NCBI GenBank assembly: GCA_002286715.1
Contig: NSJX01000002.1
Coordinates: 792,396 to 856,395, forward strand
Direction of reading: 5' to 3'
DNA from: Dentipellis sp. KUC8613
Lineage: Eukaryota > Basidiomycota > Agaricomycetes > Russulales > Hericiaceae
DNA: 64,000 nucleotides
The notes below the pieces were generated by a model. That model worked only from the letters and a program-made list of their open reading frames with translations, searched no databases and was not told where the DNA came from. Numbering within the stretch: position 1 is the first letter of the stretch; every line of letters starts with the position of its first letter. Positions 11,461-21,793 of this stretch are shown in pieces. The position numbers were made by a program, and so were the translations under genes.

Positions 11461-11645
11461 GCAGACGTGCATGCTCAACTGTATTGTTACATACCCGGCC
11501 TTCCTCACTCAGCTGTATACTATTCAACAATAACTCCGATGTACAATTCCAAAGCACCAGAAAATACAAAATTGGTATGAAAGTAGAACAAATAAGTTAG
11601 GACCCCCAAAACGTAATAGACTCGATGCTCGAGCGGACTCATGGC

Positions 11646-14600
11646 CTAAGGATGCCCTGAGAGTCCCCCGTTCCCTTCGTTATTTCGCTGCATCCACGAC
11701 TGAAACATCTCCCACGACACACCGTTTGCGGCATTCGGGTTGTTCTGCGGCATGCTGGCCATGTTGGCGCCGTTAGGAACCGTCAACCCACCGATACCCG
11801 CCATCCCACCCATAGCGCCGTTGTGCTGCGCCATGGCCAACAGAGCCTGCTGCTGGGCTTGCTGTTGGTGCTGTTGGTGCTGCTGCTGCATCATTTGCGC
11901 CATGTTCGGACCTCCGCCTGCATTTCCCGTGTTCTGTGTTGGGACATGACCCCCGCCCATCATCCCGTTCAAGAGCGTGTTAGCTTGAGATCCAGGCAGG
12001 AACGGGTTCATATCTGCGGGCTTTCGGTTGAACATCATGTTCTGCGCCTGTTGCTGGGCTTGCTGTTGCTGCTGTGCTTGCTGCTGCTGCGCCTGCTGCT
12101 GCGCTTGTTGCTGCTGCTGCTGTTGCTGCTGTGCCTGCTGTTGCTGCTGTTGCGCCGCCTGCTGGAACGGAGAGGGCTGCTGTGACGACGGTTGATTCTG
12201 CGCTGCCTGCATCGGCAGATGCATCTGCGGCTGCTGCAGCGACTGCTGGCGCCGATGAAGCAGCTGTATCACAAACGCAGTACGCTGCGTGTCGGGCAGG
12301 TTGACGAGTTGTGCGCGCAGGTTTTCGGGGAGGGAGTTGACGATCTGGTTCATCATGTTGGGGTTCTGCATGAGGCCGAGGGCGGTGTTGGGTATCGCTG
12401 GCTTCAGCTTCGGCATCTCGGGGATGCCAGTCGTCGGGAAGACGAGGGCGAGCAGAGTATTCTCGCGGAACGGGCAGATGATCATGTTGCGGTTGCGCGG
12501 CTTTCCGGGGAGGTCCCAGGCCGCAAGCGCATACTACTCGCAGACGGTGTAAGCTAGTGCGAGATCTTTGTTCGGGAGAGCTGACGTACGATGTTCTTTT
12601 CCCTGAGGAGGGTTATTAAGGAATTAAAATGGCCTGCATTGGCCTTTGCGTTCGGCGAGGGCCCGTTTACCGCAGTGAAGCACCCCATTCCAGGAGTATG
12701 TCGCCTCGTCCACTCCTCTAGGTCTTTTATCGGCAACGCTTGCTCGTGCGACGGCGTCAGCATCAGAATCGGCGGCCACGACTCCGTTTGCCTGCACGAG
12801 CGCATTGCTGTATTAGCACCCAATCGCTCTTAGCAAAGCGCATGGACGTACAGATTGCCCAGATTGGCTGTGCCGTGCAAGACGACCTGTGCCCTCACCT
12901 CCTTCTTGCCTTGCGAAACGGTATCGACGCCCGTCCAGCATAGCGTGCCCTGCCACATCTGGCCGCCGCTGTTATTATTAGGCGGCTGCTTCGAACGCTG
13001 CTCCAGCAGCTTTTGCACCTGTGCGGCCAACGCGGGCGGCATATTTGGTGGAAGCGCGCCGCCATTCGCCGCCTTGTGGGTTTGTATAAACTGCATGAGG
13101 GCGTGTGCTTGCGCTTCCGTCAGCTTCATCCCACCGGACCCCGATGGTCCAGCTGTTCCACTGCTGCTCCCAGCATTATGCTCGGACCCAGGCGTGCTGC
13201 TCGGGACCATGCTCGGCGGGTGCGGCTGAGAGGGTGGTCGCGAGCCGTTCATAGGTCCAGGGACTCCGTTTCCCTGTCCGTTCACCTGGCCTTGCTGCCG
13301 CAGATGCGCAGCCATACCCCGCATGCGGTTGAGCATCGTCAGCTTCTGCATGATCTCCTTCTGCAGCCGGTCCGCCTCGTCGCGGCGCCCCGCGTTCTGG
13401 AGCTTCGCGTGCTGTGCGCGCATCTGGTTGACCTGGATCTCCGATAGCCGCGTGCGTTCTTCGAGTTGATGGATGGTGACCTGCGGGATCGCCGTGGGGG
13501 CGGTCGGCGGCGCGCTGCCGGAGGCGGGGTTGTGGTTCAGCGGCGGGTGCGGCAACGGCGAGCTCTTGGGCAAGGCCTGTGCGTCCACGAGGGGCTTGGG
13601 CTGGGAGGGTACGATAGTCGGCTGTGGGTTGGTTTTCGGCGCTGTGGCTGGGGTGGGAGGTTTGTTCGCGGCGAGGGTAGGTGTCGATTTTGGCGGCATT
13701 GCGGGGGACGACTGCATGGCGTTGCTGGTCGTGCTTGAAATGGACCTTGAAGGCTTGTGTGTATTCGTCTTTGGTCGTTTGGCGACTGGAGAGTTCTCGG
13801 GCGTGGGGTTCTCGCTGGCCCGTTTCGCGGGTGCTGCGGGTCCTGTCAGTCACAACGCGAAAGGCACGCGGCGGAATGACATACCTTTCTGGCGACTTGG
13901 AAAGCCGGACAACAGGACCGAATGGTGAGATCGAGTGTGGAACCAAGGTGGTGTGCGAGTCCCGGGGTTTATCTGACGGGGCTTAGGAGCACGGCAAGGT
14001 CGGAGGAACTAGGAGACATACCGAAGCGAACAGCTCGGCGAACTTGGGAATTGGCCTCACCAGAAACATACTGGTATTTATATTCCGCTACGAAAGAAGC
14101 GCGTTAGACGCCACACAGAGAGGTGAAACAATGAAAGGCTGCGACATACCTTACGGATCTCAGCAGGCACCGTCTCCCATGATAGGTCGTCCAGTACGGG
14201 CGAAAGATTGCACTGAGGGTGCTTAGCATCGTCCGGTGGGGCAGCGGCGAGATGGAACATGTAGTTGAATATAGTCTTCGGCTTCTTCTCCGGCTCGTTC
14301 ATAGTTTTGGGGCGAAGAGGCCGCAGGTCCTTCTCGTTGTGCAAGATATCAAACATCTACCGGTATAATGAGCGGGCCACATAAGAAAGATCGAGCGTGA
14401 AGATATACCTCGAGAGCAGCGGCGTAGCCCTCCAATGCAGCCATGCCCACCATACCCCCAGAGCCAGTCTGCCCTATGCCAAGGTTACCAGCATTCTCTT
14501 TCATGTCGTGTAGCATCCCTTCTGGGGGCAGGAAGTAACGTTTCGTGAGGATGGGCTCCTCCCAGCAATCCGAAGGGCCATAAGTGATAACGGCAGTCCG

Positions 14601-14807
14601 GACCTGTGGTCTCCTCGTGAGCACGCCGAATCTAGAGCGATGGTAGAGGAGACGCACCGTGCAATTCCTGTGATTCTCTTCGAGGCGTTTCAATAGCGAG
14701 ATAATGTACTCTCGGAGGTGTTGATGCCACTCCGAGGCTAATGTGAGACTAGAGTCAATGACGCAGGCTACGGCTACAGTGTTCTTTACTTCTGCCGTCG
14801 CAGACAT
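11646..14807 (-). CDS. MED25: Mediator complex subunit 25 (VWA domain, ACID-like region, Q-rich tail)
   Basis: Nuclear Mediator subunit linking activators to RNA polymerase II. The ATG at 14807 is MSATAEVKNTVAVACVIDSS; a longer open frame uses only a TTG. The N-terminal von Willebrand A-type domain is VACVIDSSLTLASEW, TYGPSDCWEEPILTKRYF and ALEGYAAALE. A Pro/Ser-rich linker follows (12830-13717) with a helical segment HQLEERTRLSEIQVNQMRAQ. An ACID/PTOV-like region starts at WQGTLCWTGVDT and continues to ENTLLALVFPTTGIPEMPKL. A Gln/Ala-rich tail (about 12040-12260) and a Met/Gly/Gln-rich end complete it. The antisense strand of the Gln tract produces spurious Leu/Ala-rich frames. Domain order matches MED25; the ACID assignment is by general resemblance. 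Confidence 0.82.
12040..12260. repeat. CAG/CTG-type low-complexity tract encoding poly-Gln
   Basis: Dense CTG/TTG triplets on the + strand encode alternating Gln and Ala-Gln runs in the minus-strand MED25 tail. Interrupted CAG/CAA codons suggest slippage-driven expansion. A length-polymorphic site is expected. Confidence 0.7.
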
Positions 14808-15250
14808 CGACGGCAAAGCTGGGACGGTGAGATGGTGTCGTGAAGGGCGTCGTGAAAGGAAAAGGCCGCCGTTATAAGGCGTTCAAGGTCGTAGAGCTGC
14901 GATCATCAAAGAGGACAACAACGACTGTCACTTTGGTGGAAACGTCCCGTGCGGGCTTTCTGCATATTACATGTTATCAAATGCATCAAATACTCCATCT
15001 ACAAAACGTTTTTCTATTGTCCTCTTCCGGAACGTACTAAACTCGACGCACGGATATAGAAGAACAAAGCAAACCGTAATAAAACATCGTAGGGGCATAA
15101 GGTATGCAGGATACATGAGGGGTAGTAGTAGTTGTAAGTCCGAGGAGACGTGCAGCAGAGTGTCCGTAAGGCTAAACAATCCAAATCCAACAACAGCATC
15201 ATCAGAAGCACGATATACACACATATATCACCTCCGTGCGTGGATGAAGT
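14808..15250. other. MED25 5' region and 3' region of the GPI-protein gene
   Basis: About 440 bp between two minus-strand genes. It should hold the MED25 promoter and the upstream gene's 3'UTR. No other coding or repeat structure was found. Confidence 0.35.
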
Positions 15251-15941
15251 CTACGAGAACACAAGCGCCGCACCGGCAGCGAGACCTGCCAACAGGCTGC
15301 ATAGTACGCTCAATGGTCTGCTGATGCTTCCTCCGTCGACGACTTGCGTGCCGACTGGCTTGTTCAGCTCCGATGTAGCATTACCGATCATACCGAGCCA
15401 CTCGCTGTAACCAAGAATGGTACCGGTCGAAGGGATGTCAGCGGGAGTTGTCGCAGGGAAGCTTGGAGTAAAGACATCCTGAACGACAGTCGGGTCTCCG
15501 TCTGCGTCTGTCGTAGTGTACACGAAGGGTGTCTCTCCCTGTGCAGCTGTAGGACCTGGCTGGCCTACGGGGCCCTGCTGGACTGGTGCGGCTAGCGGAG
15601 TGGTGGACGTGAGCGAGCTCGTGGTGGTGGTAGTAGAGAGCGCGCTCGGCGTGGAGAGGGCGGGAGTCGAAGCGAGCGTCTGTCTGGTATCCAGGGACCA
15701 GATAAGTTGCATGCAAGCACGGCCGGATAGCGAGGACTTACATTATCTGAGTGATAGGGTCACCGAGGGCATCGGTAGTGACCTGTTCGACGATTGTGTT
15801 CCCTAGGCTGTGAGAAGAGGCCGTCAGTGCTTATAATTGGGACACCCAAGACCCGACGTACTCGTCTGTGGTTGTAATGAGACGCTGACCGCTCACGACG
15901 GCGACAAAGAACGAGACGAAAGAAAAGTAGGAGGTCCGCAT
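15251..15941 (-). CDS. Small secreted, probably GPI-anchored Ser/Thr-rich protein
   Basis: Start at 15941: MRTSYFSFVSFFVAVVSGQ, a clear signal peptide with likely cleavage near SGQ. Two short introns join TTDDLGNTIVEQVTTDALGD and QTLASTPALSTPSALSTTTT. The middle is Thr/Ser/Pro-rich and probably O-glycosylated. Later comes VYTTTDADGDPTVVQDVFTP, then a C-terminal hydrophobic tail (SVLCSLLAGLAAGAALVFS) ending in Ser, as in GPI-attachment signals. This points to a cell-wall or plasma-membrane surface protein; no enzymatic motif is visible. Similar short proteins are common in agaricomycetes, but I know no functional name. It is divergent from OLA1 (316 bp between the starts). Confidence 0.75.
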
Positions 15942-16257
15942 GGATCTTGGGAGGCCAGCGGCCTTGTGGGTGGGGATGGAGAAGGGGAGAGGCTGGAGCT
16001 GCAGAGAGTTGCCACGGCACGCTGCGGCCGTAAGTACAAAAATAAGTGACGTACGGCAGGGTTGTACCGTGAGAATGCTCGCCATATCTGTACTTATTTC
16101 GGGCTCCGCCGTTCTCTCCGTTTCCGTTCTTGGACGGCATTTTTCGATGGCAGATCGATTGAGTGCAAAGTTGCTGTCCGCCCTTGCGCGTCCCTCCTCC
16201 TTTTCTCTTTCTTGTAGATCCTTTTCTTCTTCTTCCCCCTTGTTTGTAAAAAAGAGA

Positions 16258-18375
16258 ATGCCTCCCAAGAAGGTCGTCCAGGAGAAGAAGGTTCTTCTCG
16301 GTCGCCCGAGCAACAACCTCAAGATTGGTATCGTAGGTTTGTCTCTCTACAAACGCGTCGTTAGTCCTCGTATACTCACGCGAGATCGCTGCCAGGTCTT
16401 CCCAATGTCGGAAAGTCCTCGTTCTTCAACGTGCTCTCCGAGACCGGTACGCGTCTTTGCAATTCTCCTGCCAGCGCGATCCTTACCGTAGACGCGTACT
16501 AGACTTGGGCAAGGCGGCCAACTTCCCTTACGCGACGATAGGTGAGCTATAGCCGAGTTCCGTCCCATCGATGCTTACAGACTAACCACAGATCCCGAGG
16601 AGGCGCGTATACCCGTGCCAGATCCTCGATTTGAGTGGCTCTGTGATCTCTACAAGCCCGCCTCTCGTGTGCCTGCATTCTTGACGTGTATTGATATTGC
16701 TGGTTTGACTGCTGTGTGTATCCCCTCTTCACCTCTCAACGAGGCTCTTCTCAGACACGCGTTTCTAGGGCGCCTCGACTGGTGCCGGTCTCGGAAACGC
16801 CTTCTTGTCGCACGTCCGTGCCGTCGATGGTATCTTCCAGGTCGTCCGCGCCTTCGATGACGCGGAGGTCATTCACATCGAAGGCGATGTGGACCCCCTT
16901 CGTGATATGGAGATCATCCAGACTGAGCTCCGGTTGAAGGATATCGAGTGGGTAGAAAAGCACCTTGAGGGTCTCAAGAAGTCCGGCCGCTCCCTAGGTT
17001 CTTCGTCGCTCGCCGACAAGGCCAGGAAGGAGGAGATTGTAAGCGGATCCACTTTTATTCTCTTGCATGATACTTATATTTTATAGGCCACCGTCGAGAA
17101 AATCTTGAAGACCCTGACTGTGGACAACAAGGATGTCCGCAAGGGCGAGTGGAACAACAAAGAGGTTCGTATCAATATCTACTTCCTTGCAATCTCAGTC
17201 CCCCCTCCCCTTTCTCTTTTTGTGATGACAAAGAGCTCTCAGCTCGAATTAACCCAGCTCGTCGAGGCGGGAGTAACGCCCCATTATGCCTTTGAGATAA
17301 CGTTTTATTCTGACTTTTCTCGCCCTCCCCTATCCCGCATACGTACCATCTTAGCATGTACTAATTATTTCCCTTCTCTAGGTGAATTGCATTTCATTAG
17401 CCAATGCTGGCACATCCTACATGCACTGTTATGTGATGACAAAGAGCTCTAAGCTCGATTAACCCAGCTCGTCGAGGCGGGAGTAACGCCCCAAAATGCC
17501 TTTGAGAAAAATCTTCCTTCTGACTCTCCTCGGACTACGCCAGCATTGGTTCTATCACAATTGTGCATATGCTGACTTACGTTGACCTCCTAGATCGATG
17601 TCGTCAACAGCCTCCAGCTGCTCACCGCCAAGCCCGTCACCTACCTCGTCAACCTCAGCGAGAGAGACTATATCCGGAAAAAGAACAAATGGTAACCCCT
17701 TCCGTCGTGTCGATCCAACCGCCTCACTGACTGCCGTCGTGTCCTCAGGCTGCCCAAGATCAAGGGCTGGATCGACACCAACAACCCCGGCGACCCGCTC
17801 ATTCCGTTCTCCGTCGCCCTCGAGGAGCGCCTCGCTGCGATGTCGCCCGAGGAGAAGGCGGAAGAGGAGAAGAAAATCGGTGCCTCCAGCGCGCTTGGCA
17901 AGATCACCCACCACGGTTACGCCAGCCTCGATGTTCGTCGTTCGCGACATGTTTAGCATCCGTGATGAGTACTGACTGTGCAATTGTTCTAGCTCATTCG
18001 CTACTTCACCTGCGGTCCTGATGAGGTCCGTGCGTGGACGATCCGGAAGGGGACCAAGGCGCCCCAGGCCGCCGGTGTCATTCAGTGCGTCCAATCACTC
18101 GTCAGCTCGTCTAGCAATTTATTGATGACTCATTCCTCCAACGCAGCTCCGACTTTGAGAACAAATTCGTCTGTGGCGAAATCATGTCCTACGACGACCT
18201 CAAGGAGTACGGCAGCGAATCGGCCGTGAAGGCCGCGGGCAAGCTTAGGCAGCAGGGCAAGCCCTACGAGAGTACGTGCACATTTCCTCGTTTGGCCGAC
18301 TAGGGTGACTGATGCCTTGCGCGCGTTTGTGCAGTGATCGATGGCGACATCGCATACTGGAAGTCGGGTGCATAG
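16258..18375 (+). CDS. OLA1: Obg-like ATPase OLA1 (YchF family)
   Basis: Cytosolic P-loop NTPase of the YchF/OLA1 family, ATP-preferring and ribosome/translation-associated. The start at 16258 follows a pyrimidine-rich leader and reads [20 protein letters not shown]. Exons then give the P-loop [30 protein letters not shown] and [18 protein letters not shown]3 is [12 protein letters not shown], followed by [20 protein letters not shown], a coiled-coil part, [17 protein letters not shown] (NLSE replaces the NKxD of GTPases), and a C-terminal TGS domain ([20 protein letters not shown]). It ends at 18375. Most introns are about 55-100 nt, but the one at 17165-17593 is 429 nt and carries two repeated elements (separate entries). 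Confidence 0.95.
17217..17318 (+). ncRNA. Candidate intron-hosted C/D-box small RNA, copy 1
   Basis: Lies within the 429-nt OLA1 intron. A perfect C-box motif GTGATGA is at 17222-17228 and a D-box CTGA at 17310-17313, 92 nt apart, normal for a C/D snoRNA. The interior contains a small GC hairpin, GGCG-GGAGTAA-CGCC (about 17266-17280). The whole block recurs 210-211 bp downstream. Against it: no strong terminal stem flanks the boxes, and the sequence just before the D box (the guide position) is not conserved between copies. It could instead be another structured RNA or a plain duplication. Edges are approximate. Confidence 0.45.
17221..17535. repeat. Direct repeat pair inside the OLA1 intron
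   Basis: Segments about 17221-17325 and 17432-17535 are near-identical for about 80 bp and similar to about 105 bp, in direct orientation with a 210-211 bp offset. A branch-point-like GTACTAAT (17358-17365) and TCTCTAG|GTGAAT (17376-17387) lie between them, as if an intron unit had been duplicated. Confidence 0.85.
17428..17528 (+). ncRNA. Candidate intron-hosted C/D-box small RNA, copy 2
   Basis: Second copy of the OLA1-intron element. GTGATGA is at 17433-17439 and CTGA at 17520-17523 (91 nt). Over about 78 nt after the C box it differs from copy 1 by about four substitutions and one deleted base, while neighbouring intron sequence is unrelated. Both box motifs and the GGCG/CGCC hairpin are retained. 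The same caveats apply as for copy 1. Confidence 0.45.
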
Positions 18376-19796
18376 ATTGGATGAGGAAGCAGTATTCTTG
18401 TGTATTTTTGGACGTACCCTAATTCTCAAAGATAACATCTATCCCTTTACTGGCATTCTGGCAATAAGGCGCTGAGATTGCTATCGGACAGCACCCTGCT
18501 TCGTGGATAGAGTCAATCGTCGTATCTTATGCTTTACCGTCGACAGTCGACACATGAGACTGCAGTGCTAACATGTACGAATCTTCACAACTTATGGCTC
18601 ACGCAGGTGTCTGGTTCACCAACTTTAGTCGTGGAACATGAGACAAGCCAGAGAAAGACATGAACCACCATCACAATCATCGTAGTGACATTACTCAAAT
18701 ACAAATGCAAAGAGTAGACGAAGGGAAGGGGAAATGACCTGGGGTAATTGATTTGAGGGTGACGCCTTGCGGAATTCCGCTGCAGCGCTTCAACGACAGG
18801 AGGGACGATCGTCCAGCCTGCCTCGCGACCTCCGCAGCCGACAGAGGGGCGCGCGAGCCGACGTGTCGGCAAGCCGCCGCGATAGTCCGGCCAAGTCAAC
18901 AGACGAGACCGGATAGCAGAGAACCAGTAGGAACTCCGCCAGATGAGGTTTGGGGGTTGGTAGTCGACGGCGCCTCGCCAAGGATACTCGAAGGGAGGGT
19001 GGTCGACTACGCCCTGACAACGTGAGATGCCGGGGCGAATGACCTGGGGTAATTAATTTGAAGATGTTGCCTACCCACGGTCACGACATGACTGTGCACA
19101 AGACGGTGGTCAGAAGCTGAATAGGGTGCAAACGTGGACGGACTCACACCAATGGTGATTCATGGCCTGCACGTAGGTTGGCATATTCCACTTGCCGTGC
19201 TCAAAATCCTGACGAGCGGGTATGAGTGGGATGAGGGAGGATGAGATAAGTCAAATAGAACGTACGATGTGTCGTGGAAATCAGAAGCTGCATCGTAGGA
19301 CAGGGACTCAGAAGAGTTTGTCTCTCGGCGCGACCGATGTGCCAGAGGGACTCGCATGATGTGCTCGGCGAAGGGCACCGCCCTCGCGGGCGGTGGGGAC
19401 GGTGGAGCGACGAGCGAATGATGATTCGTCAAGTCAAGCGGCACCAAGGCCGCGTGGATGTCCCCTCACCTCTTATATACCCTCTCGGCAACTGCCGAAG
19501 ACCAAACATGCGCAATGCGCCAGCACCTAGGTACCATACTAGGGTCACACGCGAACTGCTCGAGCGCGTAGAGTACCGCGCAAGGATCCCCTTCGCACTT
19601 ATAAAGGTAGGGGAGACGCAATAAATACACGAAAAGAATAATTAATTTCTTTGCTGAAGGCACAGGCCCAAACCATACCAACAGCCGTTACATACTGTAT
19701 ATCAGAAACACGACAAATTACCTGGCGAACGGTTTCCCATACATTCATTCTTCATGTATACATATAGTACCAGTCCTGGCAATCAAATTTCAACAT
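18376..19796. other. 1.4-kb interval with repeats and a possible orphan exon
   Basis: Between OLA1 and the aldehyde dehydrogenase. On the minus strand, about 19160-19230 encodes KWNMPTYVQAMNHHW, bounded by AG and GT. Two downstream AG-G acceptors (near 18762 and 19073) both continue to a similar H-x-QINYPRSF reading. These could be alternative or duplicated last exons of a small gene. I could not link a convincing start exon in phase, so no CDS is called. Confidence 0.3.
18733..19066. repeat. 29-bp imperfect direct repeat, 305 bp apart
   Basis: Copies at 18733-18761 and 19038-19066 share 26 of 29 bases, including the run AATGACCTGGGGTAATT. The bracketed segment is GC-rich and contains an inverted repeat (GTAGTCGAC near 18960-18968 and its complement near 19002-19010). 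This may be a segmental duplication or an insertion footprint. Confidence 0.7.
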
Positions 19797-21793
19797 CTAC
19801 ATCTGCAGACCGAGGTTGACGTGCACGGCTTTCACGTTCGTGTAACTGGATAGCCTATATCAGCCTATCATTCTCGATCACGAGAAGGAAACTTACTTGG
19901 CCAAGGCGTATTCTCCCAGTTCGCGGCCAATTCCAGACTGCTTGTATCCACCAAACGGCACCGACATGTCCATGTTGTTAGCAGAATTGACCTGTCGCAG
20001 CATCCCTCGTCAGCCCCCCTCACCAACAGATACAACTGAGTAAAAACAGGGCGTACGAAGACAGTGCCAGCCTGCAGCTTATGCGCGGCATTCAACGCCC
20101 TGTTGATATCCTGTGAGAACACAGACGCAGTCAGGCCATACGGCGTGTCGTTCGCCTGCCGGACCACGTCCGCCTCGTCCGTGAACTTGGAGAACACGCC
20201 AACGGGACCGAAGATCTCCTCCTGCGCGATCTTCATCTCAGGCGTCACGTCCGTGAAGATGGTCGGTTGGACAAAGTAGCCGTCCTCGGCGTGCTGGTGG
20301 CGCTCGCCTCCCATGAGCACATTCGCGCCCTGCTCTTGGCCGGACTTGATGTAGCCCATGATTTTCTGCAGGTTGCATCATGGAGGTGTAAGTAAGGTGT
20401 GGGATGATCGACGCTGAGCCGACGGGGAGCACGTACATCAGCGTGTATCTCGGAAATCTGCGGGCCTTGGTAGGTGTCGACATCGAAAGGGTCTCCGACC
20501 TTGAGTGCCGCGATGCGCGCTGACAATGCACTGATATACTTGTCGTAGATGCCCGCTTGTACATAAAACCGAGAGGCGGCGGAGCAGACTTGTCCTTGGT
20601 TCCACCTTTAACAGAGTCAAAGTATGAGTATCGAGGAGAGGCTGGGAGCCATGGCTTATCGCGTACAGCAGGCCATGCACAGACCAGCCGACCGCCTTGT
20701 CCAGGTCAGCATCATCGAACACGATAGCCGGATTCTTGCCGCCCAGCTCAAGCGTGACCTTCTTCAAGTTGCTCTTCGCCGCAGACTCCATGATCCTGCG
20801 GCCGACGATCGTGCTTCCCGTGAATGCGATCTTGTCGATCTCCATGTGGGACGAGAGAGCCTCGCCGACGGTCTTGCCGTACCCCACGACGACGTTCACA
20901 ACGCCGTCCGGGAAGCCTGCCTCTTTGATGAGACTGCACAGGCGGAGCGCGCTGAGAGGCGTGAGCTCGGAGGGCTTCAGGATGACGGTGTTTCCCGTCG
21001 ACAGTGCGGGGCCGAGCTTCCATGAGGCCATCAACACTGAAAAGATCGTAAGTGTGAGTAAGAGGGTTCCAGACAAACAAAGTCGCTCACGAGGGAAGTT
21101 CCAGGGGATGATCTGTCCACAGACACCGATGGGCTCATGGCGCGTATATGCGAGCTTGCCTTCGTTCGTCTCGATGGTCTTGCCGCTGTTCTTGCCCGCC
21201 CATCCTGCATAGTACCGGAAAGTGGTGATCGTCGCATTCACATCGATCATCCTCGCCCAAGTAAACGCCTTCCCTGTATACCACAACCGCGTCACATGAT
21301 AAGCCATTCGCTAGAGAAAATATAGGCAGGGTGAGGGGCACGTACCGCCGTCTACAGCCTCGATGGCGGCGAACTCGTCTGCATGTTCCTCAAGTAGGTC
21401 AGCGAGTTTGTTAAGGAGCTTTCCACGGAGTTCGCCAGGGGCATTCAGACCCCAGGTGGTTTCAAAGGCTTTCTTCGCAGCCTTCACGGCGCGGTCGACG
21501 TCCTCGGCGGTTCCTTCGGCAATAGAGGTGATTACCTTCCCGTTAGCTGAAGGACACGGACGTCAGTATCTCCTTTGTGACGCTGTCAAACAGTCAGCGT
21601 ACTAGAGTTGATGACACTTTAATCGAATAAGTGTCAACGAGAGTACTGTGCACTTGAAAGGAGATGATACGTACTCGATAGTTTTCCCGGTACTCCCTTG
21701 GCTGAACTTGCCGTCGATGAAGACGCCAGTAGGGAAGGACACCTTGCCCTTGAAAGCAGGCGTATCAAATTCGTGCGTCCAGCTCGTCGTCAT
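19797..21793 (-). CDS. Aldehyde dehydrogenase (NAD(P)+), class 1/2 type
   Basis: Oxidises aldehydes to carboxylic acids; no targeting peptide is evident, so probably cytosolic. The ATG at 21793 gives [20 protein letters not shown] followed by [10 protein letters not shown]. The N-terminal part has [17 protein letters not shown]. The cofactor region is [35 protein letters not shown] and [13 protein letters not shown]. The catalytic Glu lies in [20 protein letters not shown] and the catalytic Cys in [15 protein letters not shown]. The C-terminal signature is [13 protein letters not shown], then [20 protein letters not shown] and [13 protein letters not shown]. All motifs are intact over about eight introns. 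Whether it acts on acetaldehyde, fatty or aromatic aldehydes is unknown. Confidence 0.95.

Noticed and set aside
12074..12304. Ala/Leu-rich open frames opposite the MED25 Gln tract
   Set aside because: They are the complement of CAG/CAA codons in MED25 and have no domain or splice context.
20624..21212. Open frames on the plus strand inside the aldehyde dehydrogenase
   Set aside because: They are antisense shadows of a fully conserved enzyme with intact motifs on the minus strand.
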